A stretch of DNA of 64,000 bases from Gammaproteobacteria bacterium (GCA_020445255.1 JAGRGY010000031.1:102804-166803), one strand, 5' to 3'. Shown: positions 36,434 through 45,713, numbered from the stretch's first letter. A program made the numbers and translations. The notes: generated by a model not told the origin, from the letters alone.

Positions 36434-36856
36434 CCGGCGGGGGCGCCGCTGTCACGTCGCAATTTCCCACCAAGGCCGATCGACGCGTCGGCCGCGCGCC
36501 GGGTGAGATGCACGGGTGGCCATCGACGAACCCGGCTGGATCACGCAACACCTGAGCCGCGCCGTCAGTAACCGCTGCGCTGACCGAGTGGATTCGGATC
36601 GCTCTCCAACGATGCCGTACACCCGACCTTTGATCTTTCCCGACGCGGTGTGTCCATCCTGACGCCGGGTCAGGTTGACTGAGGCGCATTTGCCGGACGC
36701 GCAGTGCCCACAGGCGTGGGTGTCAGCCCGGTAGACGACTCACCCGACCGGCGTCCCGCACACGGATCCAGTACGGCCGTATGTCCTGCGGTATGCCGGT
36801 CGCACCGGTTTGCAGACGGCCGGGCAAACGACCATCGTCGAGCAAGTGCCGCTCGC
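36434..36856. other. Intergenic stretch
   Basis: About 420 bases between the convergent stops of the patatin-like gene and the MerR-type regulator gene. No convincing gene, and no terminator with a T run was identified. Confidence 0.4.
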
Positions 36857-37843
36857 TCAACGTAACGGGTGGGTCAGCTCCTTGATATCGATCTGTTCGA
36901 CTTCGGCCAGTTTTTCCAGGGCGACTTCCATGATCCAGCGCGCCTTGGCCGTCATGACATGCAGGTAGCTGTGCAGCGCGGCATCCTTGCGCGTGTCGTT
37001 TTCGCATTGCGTGCTGTACTGCTCGAATGCCACCAGGGTCTCGATGATCGACGACATGTGATTGGGGCACTCGCATTTCAACGCACTGGTTACCTGCGAC
37101 AGCGCGGCGAGGTGCTGCGGCGTGAACAACCGTTTCGGCGCAACCTCATTGCTCACCAGGTCGGGTTGAAACTCGGACGGCTTCCAGTCGAGGGGTTTGG
37201 ACATGGCGCCGACACACAGCTGCCAAAGGTGATCGATCGCAATCGGCGCGCGCTCGGTGTGAATCCGCAATCGGTTCGTCTGGCGCAGGATGTTGGACGG
37301 GCTGAAGGCGTAGATCACGATCAGCTGCTTTGCACGCCGTGACAACTCGGGTTGTTGCAGGCGGTGCACGATGTGGCGATCCAGGAACGGGAACTCGATC
37401 ACGAGGGAATCACAGTGCCTGTCATCCGCTAGAAAGGCGTCCAGATCCGGATACATCCCGGTCAATTCCAAGCCGTCCGGCATGCCGCTGACGTTCTCGA
37501 CACGCACCGTGATGGCCTGACCGACCACGCACACATCGTGTCGACCGCCACCCGTCTCCGGCATGTTGTGAGGCTGCGCGCGCGACAGGCGCTCACCCAA
37601 CTCGTCGGCATCGAGATTGGCGAGGGTGCTGATCGCATGACCCTGGTCGACCAGTGCCTTGATCCGGGTCAGGCGCGCGACGTCGTCCTGCGAGTACAGG
37701 CGTCCGCCTTTCTCGCTGCGCTGCGGCTCGACCAGGTTGTACCGCCGCTCCCAGATGCGCAGCGTGTCGGCAGAGATGCCGGTCAAGCGGGCCACCGCGC
37801 CAATGCGGTAGACATTGGAAATCGCGCGCGAGGCTGATGTCAT
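36857..37843 (-). CDS. MerR-family regulator, LitR-like without recognisable B12 motif
   Basis: A protein of 328 residues. Residues 10-78 are a MerR winged helix (YRIGAVARLTGISADTLRIWERRYN, GGRLYSQDDVARLTRI). The rest resembles the C-terminal part of CarH/LitR-type light or B12 regulators in length, but I see no DxHxxG cobalamin motif. A CECPNH segment (C257, C259, H262) stands out and could bind a metal. GGAGGATAGGAAA before ATG 37843 fixes the start; GTG 37873 overlapping the previous stop is the alternative. It is last in an NTF2-like/SDR/MerR order on the minus strand and probably controls the divergent lipid-modification operon. The trigger (light, redox, singlet oxygen) is inferred from related clusters only. 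Confidence 0.82.
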   Translation of the reverse strand: MTSASRAISNVYRIGAVARLTGISADTLRIWERRYNLVEPQRSEKGGRLYSQDDVARLTRIKALVDQGHAISTLANLDADELGERLSRAQPHNMPETGGGRHDVCVVGQAITVRVENVSGMPDGLELTGMYPDLDAFLADDRHCDSLVIEFPFLDRHIVHRLQQPELSRRAKQLIVIYAFSPSNILRQTNRLRIHTERAPIAIDHLWQLCVGAMSKPLDWKPSEFQPDLVSNEVAPKRLFTPQHLAALSQVTSALKCECPNHMSSIIETLVAFEQYSTQCENDTRKDAALHSYLHVMTAKARWIMEVALEKLAEVEQIDIKELTHPLR

Positions 37844-37869
37844 TTTCCTATCCTCCGGATTTGGATCGC

Positions 37870-38307
37870 TCACATGGCGACCTGGTCGGCGCCGTGCGCG
37901 GTGAACCGTCGCAGCAGCAGGCGCGTGGGTGGGCCGATTACCGGCAGACGGGCGAACAACTGGCTACTGCTGTCCCAGTAGTCGATGTGCTCCAGCACCA
38001 GGCCCGCGTCGTCGAACACCACGCGGCTGACGCCGTCGATGCACAGCGGCCGATCGGGCCGCGGTTGGAACTGCCAGCGCAGGTAGGCCAGCGCGGATTC
38101 GCCCAGCGCCTCGCTGACCTGGAAACGGGTGTGCGGGAACTGCGCCAGCAGATCGCTGAAGATGCGCCGGATCGCCGCCGGACCGCGCACCCGGTTGAAC
38201 GGATCCTGGAACAGCGCCCGCGGGGCGAACAGGTGCTCGACCTGTTGCAGCGACTGCAGGTCCAGTTCCTCGAAGAAGCGCACGTAGCGCCGTAGCTGCG
38301 GACTCAT
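37870..38307 (-). CDS. NTF2-like (SnoaL-type) protein
   Basis: A protein of 145 residues with the cone-shaped NTF2 fold pattern: an N-terminal helix (RYVRFFEELDLQSLQQVEHL), the segment FAPRALFQDPFNRVRG that shapes the pocket, and strands ending VFDDAGLVLEHIDYWDSS. The fold serves as a small-molecule binding or isomerase scaffold. Its ATG overlaps the stop of the SDR gene (ATGA), and the MerR start follows closely. The same gene is usual in the LitR-like clusters of proteobacteria; an enzymatic role on the modified lipid is inference. Confidence 0.78.
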   Translation of the reverse strand: MSPQLRRYVRFFEELDLQSLQQVEHLFAPRALFQDPFNRVRGPAAIRRIFSDLLAQFPHTRFQVSEALGESALAYLRWQFQPRPDRPLCIDGVSRVVFDDAGLVLEHIDYWDSSSQLFARLPVIGPPTRLLLRRFTAHGADQVAM

Positions 38308-39053
38308 TTGCTCACCATCCTGCGCGTCAGCGCAAACACCAGCGGATACGGAAGACCGCGCAGCAGCTTGAGCGGCCACACGAGGCGGCGCGGAAAGGCA
38401 ATCTCGAAACGCCGACCACCGAGCTCGTCCGCAATCCGGCGGGCCGCATCGGCGGCACCGAGCAGAAACGGCATGCGGAACCGGTTGCGTCGGGTCAGGC
38501 GTGAGTCGACGAAACCTGGATTGATCACGCGCAACCGGATACCCAGGGCGGCCAGCTCAGGTTGCAGTGATTCGGCCAGGTTGAGCAGCGCCGCCTTGGG
38601 CGCGCTGTACGGCCCGGCCTGCGGCAGCCCCACGTAGGCCGATGCACTGACGTTGAACAGGATCTGCCCTCCGTTGTCGCGCATCAGGGGTAGCACGGCG
38701 TCCAGCAGGTAGACGGCCGTCAGGTAATTCACCCGGTTGAGCCGCTCGAACAGGTCCACGTCGAATGCGGTGGCGACCATCGGTTGGTAGTCGCCCACGT
38801 TCAACATCACCAGTTCCGGCGCGCAGTCAGCGAAAACGCTGATTGCGGCCTGCCTTACAGCCGCGCGGTCGGTGGCATCGAGCGGCAGGACGCGGGCCGC
38901 GCAGCCCCGCGCGACCTCGTGCAGCGCATCCTCGCCGCGTGCCGAGAGGGTCAACCGCCAGCCTTGGTCCGCCAGCTGCAACGCCAGCTCGCGTCCCATG
39001 CCGTGGCTGGCACCGATCAACCAGGCCTGCCGTGTGGATGCCGGTGCACTCAC
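38304..39053 (-). CDS. Short-chain dehydrogenase/reductase
   Basis: A 249-residue SDR with the cofactor loop IGASHGMGRELA (TGxxxGxG type, residues 13-24), the NVG segment after strand 4, catalytic Ser in ILFNVSASAYVG, and YSAPKAA holding the catalytic Tyr and Lys. The C terminus is hydrophobic (LPYPLVFALTRRMVSK), suggesting membrane or lipid contact. The start is GTG 39053. It is first of the leftward operon and divergent from the FAD oxidoreductase gene across 284 bases. It probably reduces or oxidises a lipid intermediate. Confidence 0.86.
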   Translation of the reverse strand: MSAPASTRQAWLIGASHGMGRELALQLADQGWRLTLSARGEDALHEVARGCAARVLPLDATDRAAVRQAAISVFADCAPELVMLNVGDYQPMVATAFDVDLFERLNRVNYLTAVYLLDAVLPLMRDNGGQILFNVSASAYVGLPQAGPYSAPKAALLNLAESLQPELAALGIRLRVINPGFVDSRLTRRNRFRMPFLLGAADAARRIADELGGRRFEIAFPRRLVWPLKLLRGLPYPLVFALTRRMVSK

Positions 39054-39256
39054 GACGCCCGCTCACGCCGGACATGGGCTGGATGGTCACACCTGCGCCA
39101 GCGACCACTGCTGCCGGTCGCCCGCCCGATCGAGAAAAAGTGCAACGGCCACGGGCAATTGCAGCCCGTGTCATGTCCAGGATTTGTCGAGGTTGTCACG
39201 ATTGCACTCCGCCGTTTGACCAGGTTAACACCATCTTTTTCAATCACACTGCTTGC

Positions 39257-39302
39257 GTTTGTCCACTTCTTGTTCGAATATTGTTAGGACAAAATCTGGT
39301 CC
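39257..39302. promoter_or_regulatory. Candidate MerR operator region between the divergent operons
   Basis: Within the divergent gap several GGAC/GTCC half-sites cluster. TTTGTCC (39258-39264) faces GGACAAA (39287-39293) as an inverted repeat. TTGTTC at 39270 faces the same GGACAA with 11 bases between. GGAC (39287-39290) and GTCC (39299-39302) form a further dyad. Such dyads fit a MerR-type dimer overlapping the promoter. No promoter was assigned. The link to the regulator at 36857-37843 is inference. Confidence 0.45.
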
Positions 39303-39337
39303 AAAGCAAATTCACGTTGAGCTTACCAGGACGAAAT

Positions 39338-40678
39338 ATGGACAAACGCACCATCGCTGTCATCGGCTCGGGCATCAGCGGCCTCGCCACCGCCTGGTTG
39401 CTGCGCGAGCATCACTCGGTGACCCTGTTCGAGGCAGACACCCGTCTCGGTGGCCACTCGCACACCGTCACCGTCGACGAGGACGACCGACAGGTCGCGA
39501 TCGACACCGGCTTCATGGTGTTCAACCGCCCCAATTACCCGCTGCTGTACGGTCTGTTCGAGCACCTCGGGATCGCCAGCCACCCGACCGACATGTCGTT
39601 TTCGGTGTCGCTGGATCGCGGGCGCCTCGAGTACGCCGGCACCGGCCTGCGCACGCTGTTCGCCCAGCCGGGCCATCTGGTCAGCCCCGGCTTTCTGGGC
39701 ATGCTGCGGGACATCGTGCGCTTCAACCGTCTCGCGCACGCACTGCTCGAGTCGTCGGTCCCCGTTTCGCGGTCGCTGGAGGCGTTTCTGCGCCAGCATC
39801 GTTTCGGTCGACGTTTTCGCGACCACTACCTCTATCCGATGGCGGCGGCGATCTGGTCCTGTCCGCGCGAGCGGGTCGGCCAGTTCCCCGCCAGCTCGTT
39901 CGCGCGCTTTTTCGCCAACCACGGCCTGCTCGACCTGCGTGACCGACCGACCTGGCGCACGCCCGTCGGAGGCGCTTCGGTCTACGTCGATCGCCTCGCG
40001 GCCGACCTCGCCGGCCGGGTGCGCCGGGGCATGCCGGTGCAGGCAGTCCGACGCACAGCCGACGGCGTCCTCGTCCAGGTCGCCGGACGCGCGCCGCAGC
40101 GCTTCGATCAGGTGGTGCTGGCCTGTCATGCCGATCAGGCACGTCGGATCCTGATCGACGCGCAGCCGGCCGAGCGTGCACTGCTCGGCTGTGTGGCTTA
40201 CCAGCCGAACCGCGTGCTGCTGCATCGCGATGCGCGCCTGATGCCCCGGCGACGCTCGGTGTGGTCGTCCTGGAACTACCTGGGACAGACCGATGTGACC
40301 GACGAGGCGGCAGTGAGCGTCACCTACTGGATGAATTCGCTGCAGCGCCTCGGTACGCCAAACGACTACTTCGTCAGCCTCAATCCCCTGCGCGAACCGC
40401 ACGACGCCAGCGTGGTGGCCGAGCTGAGCTACAGCCACCCCGTTTTCGACGGCGCCAGCATGGAACTGCCGCAGCGGCTGCGCGCGGTGCAGGGTCGCGA
40501 CGGGGTCTGGTACTGCGGCGCCTGGACCGGCTACGGCTTCCATGAAGACGGCTTGCGTTCCGCGGTGCAGGTGGCACAGGCCCTGGGCGCCACGATCCCC
40601 TGGCTGCCGCAGCTGCAGGCCTCCGAGCGGCTGCTGCCGCGGTGGCGGTCCGCCGCGCAGCGGAGTGATGCGGCATGA
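39338..40678 (+). CDS. FAD-dependent amine-oxidase-type oxidoreductase
   Basis: A protein of 446 residues whose N terminus is a classic FAD loop (IAVIGSGISGLATAWLL, residues 6-22) followed by VTLFEADTRLGGHSHTV. A C-terminal YCGAWTGYGFHEDGLRSAVQVA segment closes the FAD site. This is the NAD(P)/FAD protein of the lipid-modification clusters that also hold DUF1365 and a Cfa-like methyltransferase, related to phytoene-desaturase/amine-oxidase-like enzymes. In that context it is likely to desaturate or oxidise a fatty acyl chain. It overlaps DUF1365 by four bases (ATGA). Confidence 0.88.
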   Translation: MDKRTIAVIGSGISGLATAWLLREHHSVTLFEADTRLGGHSHTVTVDEDDRQVAIDTGFMVFNRPNYPLLYGLFEHLGIASHPTDMSFSVSLDRGRLEYAGTGLRTLFAQPGHLVSPGFLGMLRDIVRFNRLAHALLESSVPVSRSLEAFLRQHRFGRRFRDHYLYPMAAAIWSCPRERVGQFPASSFARFFANHGLLDLRDRPTWRTPVGGASVYVDRLAADLAGRVRRGMPVQAVRRTADGVLVQVAGRAPQRFDQVVLACHADQARRILIDAQPAERALLGCVAYQPNRVLLHRDARLMPRRRSVWSSWNYLGQTDVTDEAAVSVTYWMNSLQRLGTPNDYFVSLNPLREPHDASVVAELSYSHPVFDGASMELPQRLRAVQGRDGVWYCGAWTGYGFHEDGLRSAVQVAQALGATIPWLPQLQASERLLPRWRSAAQRSDAA

Positions 40679-41430
40679 ATGCGGCGGCAGTGATTTACGC
40701 CTGCAAGGTGATGCACCGGCGCTTCGGCGACTTCGACTATCGCTTCCGCTACCGCACCTTCAGCGTGCTGCTCGACATCGACCGTCTGCAGGAGGTCGAC
40801 CGAATCAGTCGCTGGTTTTCGGTCGACCGGTTCAACCTGCTGTCGTTTCACCGTGCCGATCACCTGCCGCGCGGTCAAAGCGACCTGCGCGGCTGGCTGA
40901 CAAAGGCCCTGGCGCCGTTCGGTGTGGACGTGGGCGCCATGCGGGTGCGGCTCTTATGTATGCCGCGGGTACTGGGCCTGGGGTTCGACCCCCTGAGTGT
41001 CTGGTACTGCGAAGGTCCGCAGGGAAACCTGCTTGCGGCCGTGTGCGAGGTGCACAACACCTTCGGCGAACGCCACTGTTACGTGCTGCTCGGCGACGGC
41101 AGCGCGCCGCTGCGCAGTGGCCATGCCAAGCAGTTTCACGTGTCACCCTTCATGCCGCTGGACGGCGCCTACCGATTCGTCCTGCAGCCGCCAAGGCAGC
41201 AACTCGGCGTACTGATCCATTACGCACAGAACAATCAACCGCGTCTGGTCGCTAGTCAGCGCGGACGCCGCCTCGCCTTCAGTTCCACCAACCTGCTGCG
41301 ACAGTGCGTACGCGTCCCGGTGCAGACGCTGAAAGTGGTCGCCGGGATCCACTGGCATGCTCTGCTGATCTGGTGGCGTGGCGCACGCCTCCATCGCAAA
41401 CCCGAACCCCCGTTGAACGAGGTCAGTTGA
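40675..41430 (+). CDS. DUF1365 protein
   Basis: A 251-residue DUF1365 protein, recognisable by ACKVMHRRFGDFDYRFRY at the N terminus, LDIDRLQEVD, MPRVLGLGFDPLSVWYC, EVHNTFGERHCY and KQFHVSPFMPLDG. Family members always accompany the FAD oxidoreductase and Cfa-like methyltransferase. The fold and reaction are not established to my knowledge. It overlaps the FAD gene by four bases and is followed without gap by the methyltransferase (TGAATG), so all three are one translational unit. Confidence 0.88.
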   Translation: MNAAAVIYACKVMHRRFGDFDYRFRYRTFSVLLDIDRLQEVDRISRWFSVDRFNLLSFHRADHLPRGQSDLRGWLTKALAPFGVDVGAMRVRLLCMPRVLGLGFDPLSVWYCEGPQGNLLAAVCEVHNTFGERHCYVLLGDGSAPLRSGHAKQFHVSPFMPLDGAYRFVLQPPRQQLGVLIHYAQNNQPRLVASQRGRRLAFSSTNLLRQCVRVPVQTLKVVAGIHWHALLIWWRGARLHRKPEPPLNEVS

Positions 41431-42678
41431 ATGAACCATTTGGTCTCCGCTTTACCGCGCGGCCCGGCCAGTCCGCGGGTCCAGCGCTGGTCACGCAGGC
41501 GCCTGCTGGCGTCGTTGGACACGCTCGAATACGGTACCTTGCTGGTGCAGTTCGGCGGAGGCGAACAGCAGGCGATCGAGGCGCCCCGACCCGGCCCGTC
41601 CGCACACCTGCGGGTTCACGATGCCGCGGGTCTGCTGCGCCGCGTCGTCGTCAGCGGCGACCTGGGCTTCGCACAGGCCTACATCGACGGCCTCTGGTCG
41701 AGCAACGACCTGGCGACGCTGCTATACCTGCTGTCGAAAAACCTCGATCGACTGCGGAACAGCGACCGGCGCAGCCTGCCGGTGCGCTGGCTGAGTCGCC
41801 TGCAGCATGCGCTGCGTCGCAACAGCCTGCGCGGCAGCCGGCGCAATATCGCCGCGCACTACGACCTGGGCAACGATTTCTACGCACGCTGGCTGGACGG
41901 CAGCATGAGTTATTCCGGTGCAGTGTTCTCCCGTCCGGGTGAACCACTGCAGCAGGCACAGCAGAATAAATACCGTTTGATGCTGCAGCGCATCGATGCG
42001 CGACCCGGGCAGCAGGTGCTGGAGATCGGTTGTGGCTGGGGCGGTTTTGCCGAACAGGCCGCGCGGTTCGGCCTGCACGTGACCGGTGTAACCCTGTCGC
42101 GTGAACAGCTGGCGTATGCCGAGCAGCGCGTGCAGCAGGCCGGGCTGGGTGACCAGGTCGATCTGCAACTGCGCGACTATCGCGACCTGCACGGCCAGTT
42201 CGATCACGTCGTGTCGATCGAGATGTTCGAGGCGGTGGGCAGGCGCTACTGGCAACGCTATTTCGAAATCCTGCACGACTGCCTCAAACCGGGAGGACGC
42301 GCGGCGCTGCAGGTGATCACGATCAGCGGCGATCTGTTCGAAGACTATGTGCGTCAGGCTGGCGGATTCATCCAACGCCACATCTTCCCCGGCGGCATGC
42401 TGCCAACCGAACGCCACCTGGCCGGGCATGCCGCCAGTGCCGGGTTCGATGTGCTCGCGGTCGATCGATACGGTACGGACTATGCCGACACCCTGGCCGC
42501 TTGGTGGCGCGCCTTCCAGGGCGAGACGGCGTGGCTGGAGCAACACGGCTACGACGAACGGTTTCGCCGCATGTGGCACTACTACCTGGCATTCTGCGAG
42601 GCGGGCTTCCGCGACGGTCGCATCGACCTGGTGCAGTTGACGCTGCACAAGCCCACGACATGCACCGGCGACGACTGA
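41431..42678 (+). CDS. Cyclopropane-fatty-acyl-phospholipid synthase-type methyltransferase
   Basis: A 415-residue enzyme with an N-terminal lipid-binding-type domain (about 1-130, including GDLGFAQAYIDGLW) and a SAM-dependent core. The signature NIAAHYDLGNDFYARWLDGSMSYS lies at about residues 134-157, SAM motif I is VLEIGCGWGGFAEQAA, EMFEAVG holds the catalytic region, and the C-terminal IFPGGMLPT segment matches CFA synthases. It methylates unsaturated acyl chains of phospholipids at the membrane. In this cluster it probably acts on the chain desaturated by the FAD enzyme; the exact product (cyclopropane, methyl or furan fatty acid) is not readable. Confidence 0.88.
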   Translation: MNHLVSALPRGPASPRVQRWSRRRLLASLDTLEYGTLLVQFGGGEQQAIEAPRPGPSAHLRVHDAAGLLRRVVVSGDLGFAQAYIDGLWSSNDLATLLYLLSKNLDRLRNSDRRSLPVRWLSRLQHALRRNSLRGSRRNIAAHYDLGNDFYARWLDGSMSYSGAVFSRPGEPLQQAQQNKYRLMLQRIDARPGQQVLEIGCGWGGFAEQAARFGLHVTGVTLSREQLAYAEQRVQQAGLGDQVDLQLRDYRDLHGQFDHVVSIEMFEAVGRRYWQRYFEILHDCLKPGGRAALQVITISGDLFEDYVRQAGGFIQRHIFPGGMLPTERHLAGHAASAGFDVLAVDRYGTDYADTLAAWWRAFQGETAWLEQHGYDERFRRMWHYYLAFCEAGFRDGRIDLVQLTLHKPTTCTGDD

Positions 42679-43970
42679 TCGCCTATGCCGGCATGGCGAT
42701 GCCGCTGGCGTTTCTCGGTCTGCCGCTCTACGTGTACGTACCCGCCACGTACGCGCAGCTGCCGGCCATCGGCCTGACAATGACCGGCCTGGTCCTGTTC
42801 GGTGCACGTCTGCTCGACCTGCTCACCGACCCGGCAGCGGGACTCCTGCTCGACCGGTGGCGGTATCGCGTGCATCCGTTTGTCTGGATGCTGATCGGTG
42901 CACCGCTACTCGGCGCCGGGGCCTCGTGGCTGTTCACCCCGCCGCCTGATGCCGGCGCGCTGTACCTGTTGCTCACCGTCAGCCTCACCTACGCCGGATG
43001 GACACTGGTCGCAGTGCCGTACTTTGCGTGGGGCGCGGAGTTGGCCGAGACCCCGTCGGATCACCGGCGCGTGGCCACGTGGCGCGAGGCTGGCAGCGTA
43101 CTGGGTGCAGTCGCTGCGCTGCTGTTGACCGCGGCGGCCGCCCGGGATGCGCTGCCGGTGCTGCGCGACGCCATGCTGTGGCTGCTCGCGCTCGCGCTGC
43201 TGATGCTGGTTGGTGTACCGCGTAGGCCCATGGCGAACGGCATCGTCGGTGTCAGCTGGACGGAGCTGTGGCGACACACCCCGTCCGGCATGCGTCGTCT
43301 GCTCGGCCTGCATCTGCTGAACGCCACGGCCGCCAGCATGCCGGCGACCCTGTTCGTGCTCTACGCCGCGCAGGTGTTGCAGCTGAGCGAGCGACACACC
43401 GGCATCCTGCTGCTGCTGTATTTCCTCAGTGCCGTGGCGGCGCTGCCACTGTGGTTGGCGTTGGCAAGGCGCGTGGGTGAGAGCGACACCTGGCTGCTTG
43501 CGATCCTGCTGTGCGCGGTCGCGTTCCTGCCGGCGGCCTTTTTGGGCACCGGCGACGCCGACTGGTTTGCGTTGGTGTGTCTGCTCACCGGTGCGACCCT
43601 GGGTGCGGATATCGCCATGCCGGCCGCGCTCCAGGCGCAATTGGCCCGCGCGCAGAGTGAGCGGCTCGGCATGCCACGTCACGCTTCTGCGTTTGGTCTG
43701 TGGGGCATGGCAAGCAAGCTGGCAATGGCGGCGGCCGCCGGGATCAGTCTACCGCTGCTGTCCCAATTCGATGCCGGCGAGGCGCGCAGCGCTGCCCTGC
43801 CCTGGCTGTATGCGTGGCTGCCGGCATCGATCAAGTTACTGGTGGCGGCCCTGTTGTGGCGGCAACGCCGCTTGCTGCTGCCGGCCGACATCGACGGGGA
43901 GGTGACAAGGCATGAAACGAACGCTACGGATAACGAGCGTCTTGCTGACGCTGCTGCTCGGCGGCTGTAG
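42660..43970 (+). CDS. MFS/GPH-type transporter
   Basis: A protein of 436 residues with about twelve hydrophobic helices and the MelB/GPH-type loop GARLLDLLTDPAAGLLLDRW (residues 38-57) instead of the standard MFS motif A. Helices spread evenly to residue 410, then a polar tail follows. It starts at ATG 42660 inside the end of the methyltransferase gene (19-base overlap) and ends over the start of the DUF3833 gene (59-base overlap), the signature of a tightly packed operon. The cargo is unknown; a lipid-related compound is suggested by context only. Confidence 0.82.
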   Translation: MHRRRLIAYAGMAMPLAFLGLPLYVYVPATYAQLPAIGLTMTGLVLFGARLLDLLTDPAAGLLLDRWRYRVHPFVWMLIGAPLLGAGASWLFTPPPDAGALYLLLTVSLTYAGWTLVAVPYFAWGAELAETPSDHRRVATWREAGSVLGAVAALLLTAAAARDALPVLRDAMLWLLALALLMLVGVPRRPMANGIVGVSWTELWRHTPSGMRRLLGLHLLNATAASMPATLFVLYAAQVLQLSERHTGILLLLYFLSAVAALPLWLALARRVGESDTWLLAILLCAVAFLPAAFLGTGDADWFALVCLLTGATLGADIAMPAALQAQLARAQSERLGMPRHASAFGLWGMASKLAMAAAAGISLPLLSQFDAGEARSAALPWLYAWLPASIKLLVAALLWRQRRLLLPADIDGEVTRHETNATDNERLADAAARRL

Positions 43971-44445
43971 CAGCATGGATCTGCAGGAGCTGGCCAGGAC
44001 CCGGCCAACACTCGATCTGTTCGATTACTTCGACGGGCAGACGCGCGCCTGGGGTGTGTTCCAGGGTCGTAACGGTGAGTTGAAGCGGCAGTTCGTGGTC
44101 GATATCCAGGGCGTGGTCGACGGTGACCAGCTGACGCTGACCGAGGACTTCGCCTACGCGGATGGCGAGACATCGCAGCGGGTCTGGCGCATTCGGCGCG
44201 AACCCGGTGGCAGCTACACCGGGTCGGCCGACGACGTGATCGGCAGCGCGCAGGGTCGCGCCTACGGCAGTGCATTCAACTGGCGGTACACGCTGCGCCT
44301 GCCCTACAGCGGATCGAGCATCGACGTGAAGTTCGACGACTGGCTGTTTCTGCAGCCCGATCAGGTGCTGCTCAATCGTGCCCGGGTGAGCAAGTTCGGT
44401 TTCGCGGTCGGCGAAGTGACGCTGAGCTTTCGCAAGGTGGACTGA
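43912..44445 (+). CDS. DUF3833 lipoprotein
   Basis: A 177-residue protein with a lipoprotein signal (VLLTLLLGGCSS, lipobox Cys 19) and a mature part of strands with Trp/Tyr/Phe-rich edges. Recognisable are LFDYFDGQTRAWGVFQ, DFAYADGETSQRVWRI, GSAFNWRYTLRLPY and KFGFAVGEVTLSF, all DUF3833 features. It is a constant member of this kind of gene cluster and is probably attached to the inner face of the outer membrane. It overlaps the transporter gene by 59 bases and is followed at once by the chalcone-isomerase-like gene. Confidence 0.87.
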   Translation: MKRTLRITSVLLTLLLGGCSSMDLQELARTRPTLDLFDYFDGQTRAWGVFQGRNGELKRQFVVDIQGVVDGDQLTLTEDFAYADGETSQRVWRIRREPGGSYTGSADDVIGSAQGRAYGSAFNWRYTLRLPYSGSSIDVKFDDWLFLQPDQVLLNRARVSKFGFAVGEVTLSFRKVD

Positions 44446-44448
44446 GTG

Positions 44449-44967
44449 ATGTGGCGCGGCGCGGTCTGCGTGTTACTGGCGGCATCGGGCACGGCGCAAG
44501 CGGAACCTTTCGTCTACCGTGGCCAGCAACTGACGCTTGCTGGCACGGCGCAGGCCTGTTACCTGCGGTTTGTCGATCTGTTCGACGCCGAGTATTTCCG
44601 CAACACGGATGGCAGCGTGCGCTGCGTGCGCCTGCGTTATCACCGCGACTTCGATCGTGACACGCTGTATGCGGGAACCCTGAAGGCGATGCGCGAGCTG
44701 TACGGCGAAGAGCAGCTGCGAAAAGACGCGCCATTGCTGCAGCAGCTCAATGAGGCCTACCGGGGGGTCGACGACGGCGACAGCTACCAGCTGTGCGTGC
44801 GGCGCGAGCGAGGCGGTGAGTTGCTGCGCGACGGCCAGGTCGGGGCACGCTTCGTCGACATCGGATTCGCCGAGCGGGTGTTTGGAATATGGCTCGACGA
44901 CAAAGACCCGCTGACGCCACGCTGGCGTCTTCCCAGATGCTTCGGGGACGATCGTGGTGCCTCGTGA
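44449..44967 (+). CDS. Exported chalcone-isomerase-like protein
   Basis: A protein of 172 residues with a signal peptide (to about residue 18, ending GTAQAEP). The mature part carries LAGTAQACYLRFVDLFDAEYF, LRYHRDFDRD, and a FVDIGFAERVFGIWLDDKDPL end typical of bacterial chalcone-isomerase-like proteins. In plants this fold binds fatty acids or isomerises flavonoids. Bacterial forms lack a known reaction and often occur with DUF3833 and Cfa. It is last in the rightward operon. GTG 44446 is an alternative start three bases upstream. Confidence 0.82.
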   Translation: MWRGAVCVLLAASGTAQAEPFVYRGQQLTLAGTAQACYLRFVDLFDAEYFRNTDGSVRCVRLRYHRDFDRDTLYAGTLKAMRELYGEEQLRKDAPLLQQLNEAYRGVDDGDSYQLCVRRERGGELLRDGQVGARFVDIGFAERVFGIWLDDKDPLTPRWRLPRCFGDDRGAS

Positions 44968-45713
44968 TCCAGGTGACGTGACCGGCCGGTGCAGACGCAG
45001 TGCACGGCGGCGACCGGGCGGTCATACCGATACTGGTACGCCGGCACGGGCGGTGCTGCCAGCCGGACGCGGCAATGCGATCGCGTCCTGGCGAACGTGT
45101 GCCGCGGTTCAGGATGCTGCCGCCAGCGGGGCGGTGTGCCGAGGCGACATGCCACCGCCGCGACTATCGAGTCCCGTTCGATACCTGCCCCGCTTCGTGT
45201 TGCGCCGCGGATTGCCCGGACATCCAGGCCGGACCGAAGCCGGACGCGGCTGAGCGTGACCGCATCCGGGCGTTGCGCATCGCCCGCGTTGGGGGGTTCG
45301 ACTGTCGGCAGTCACACGGCCCCGTGCCCCGCGCGGATGGCGCCGCGCTGTCGCAACTGCCGCCGCACGCGCGCCACCCGTCACGAAAATTGCTAAACCC
45401 ACCCATGCGTCTCTGCCGTCACGGGTGCCCGCATGTCCGACGTATCAAAACGCGTGCAAAAGGCGCCAGCATGGGCTCGCTACCCTGCTGTTTTTTATGC
45501 CGATTTGCCCTTGCCGCACCGCGGCAAACCGGAGGCGGGACAGCGGCGGTTCAGCGCAGGACACTGGCGCTCTATGCACCAACAGGGTGCAAGATAGTGC
45601 GAGGCGTGGTCTGCACGAGCGCACGCTCGCGACCCGCCGGCCAACGCCGACGGACGCTGACGCTACCGTCTCTGTCAATCGTCTGCCGGACCACAACCTG
45701 ACCCCGGGATATC
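44968..45713. other. Intergenic stretch
   Basis: About 745 bases between the end of the lipid operon and isocitrate dehydrogenase, both rightward. It must carry the terminator of the first and the promoter of the second. Open frames are Arg/Pro-rich shadows. TTTGCC (45502) and GGCAAA (45521) can pair as an isolated stem. Neither a repeat nor an RNA gene was recognised. Confidence 0.4.

Noticed and set aside
45000..45701. A 233-codon frame before isocitrate dehydrogenase
   Set aside because: Composition is Arg/Cys/Pro-rich without any motif, and no ribosome binding site is seen.
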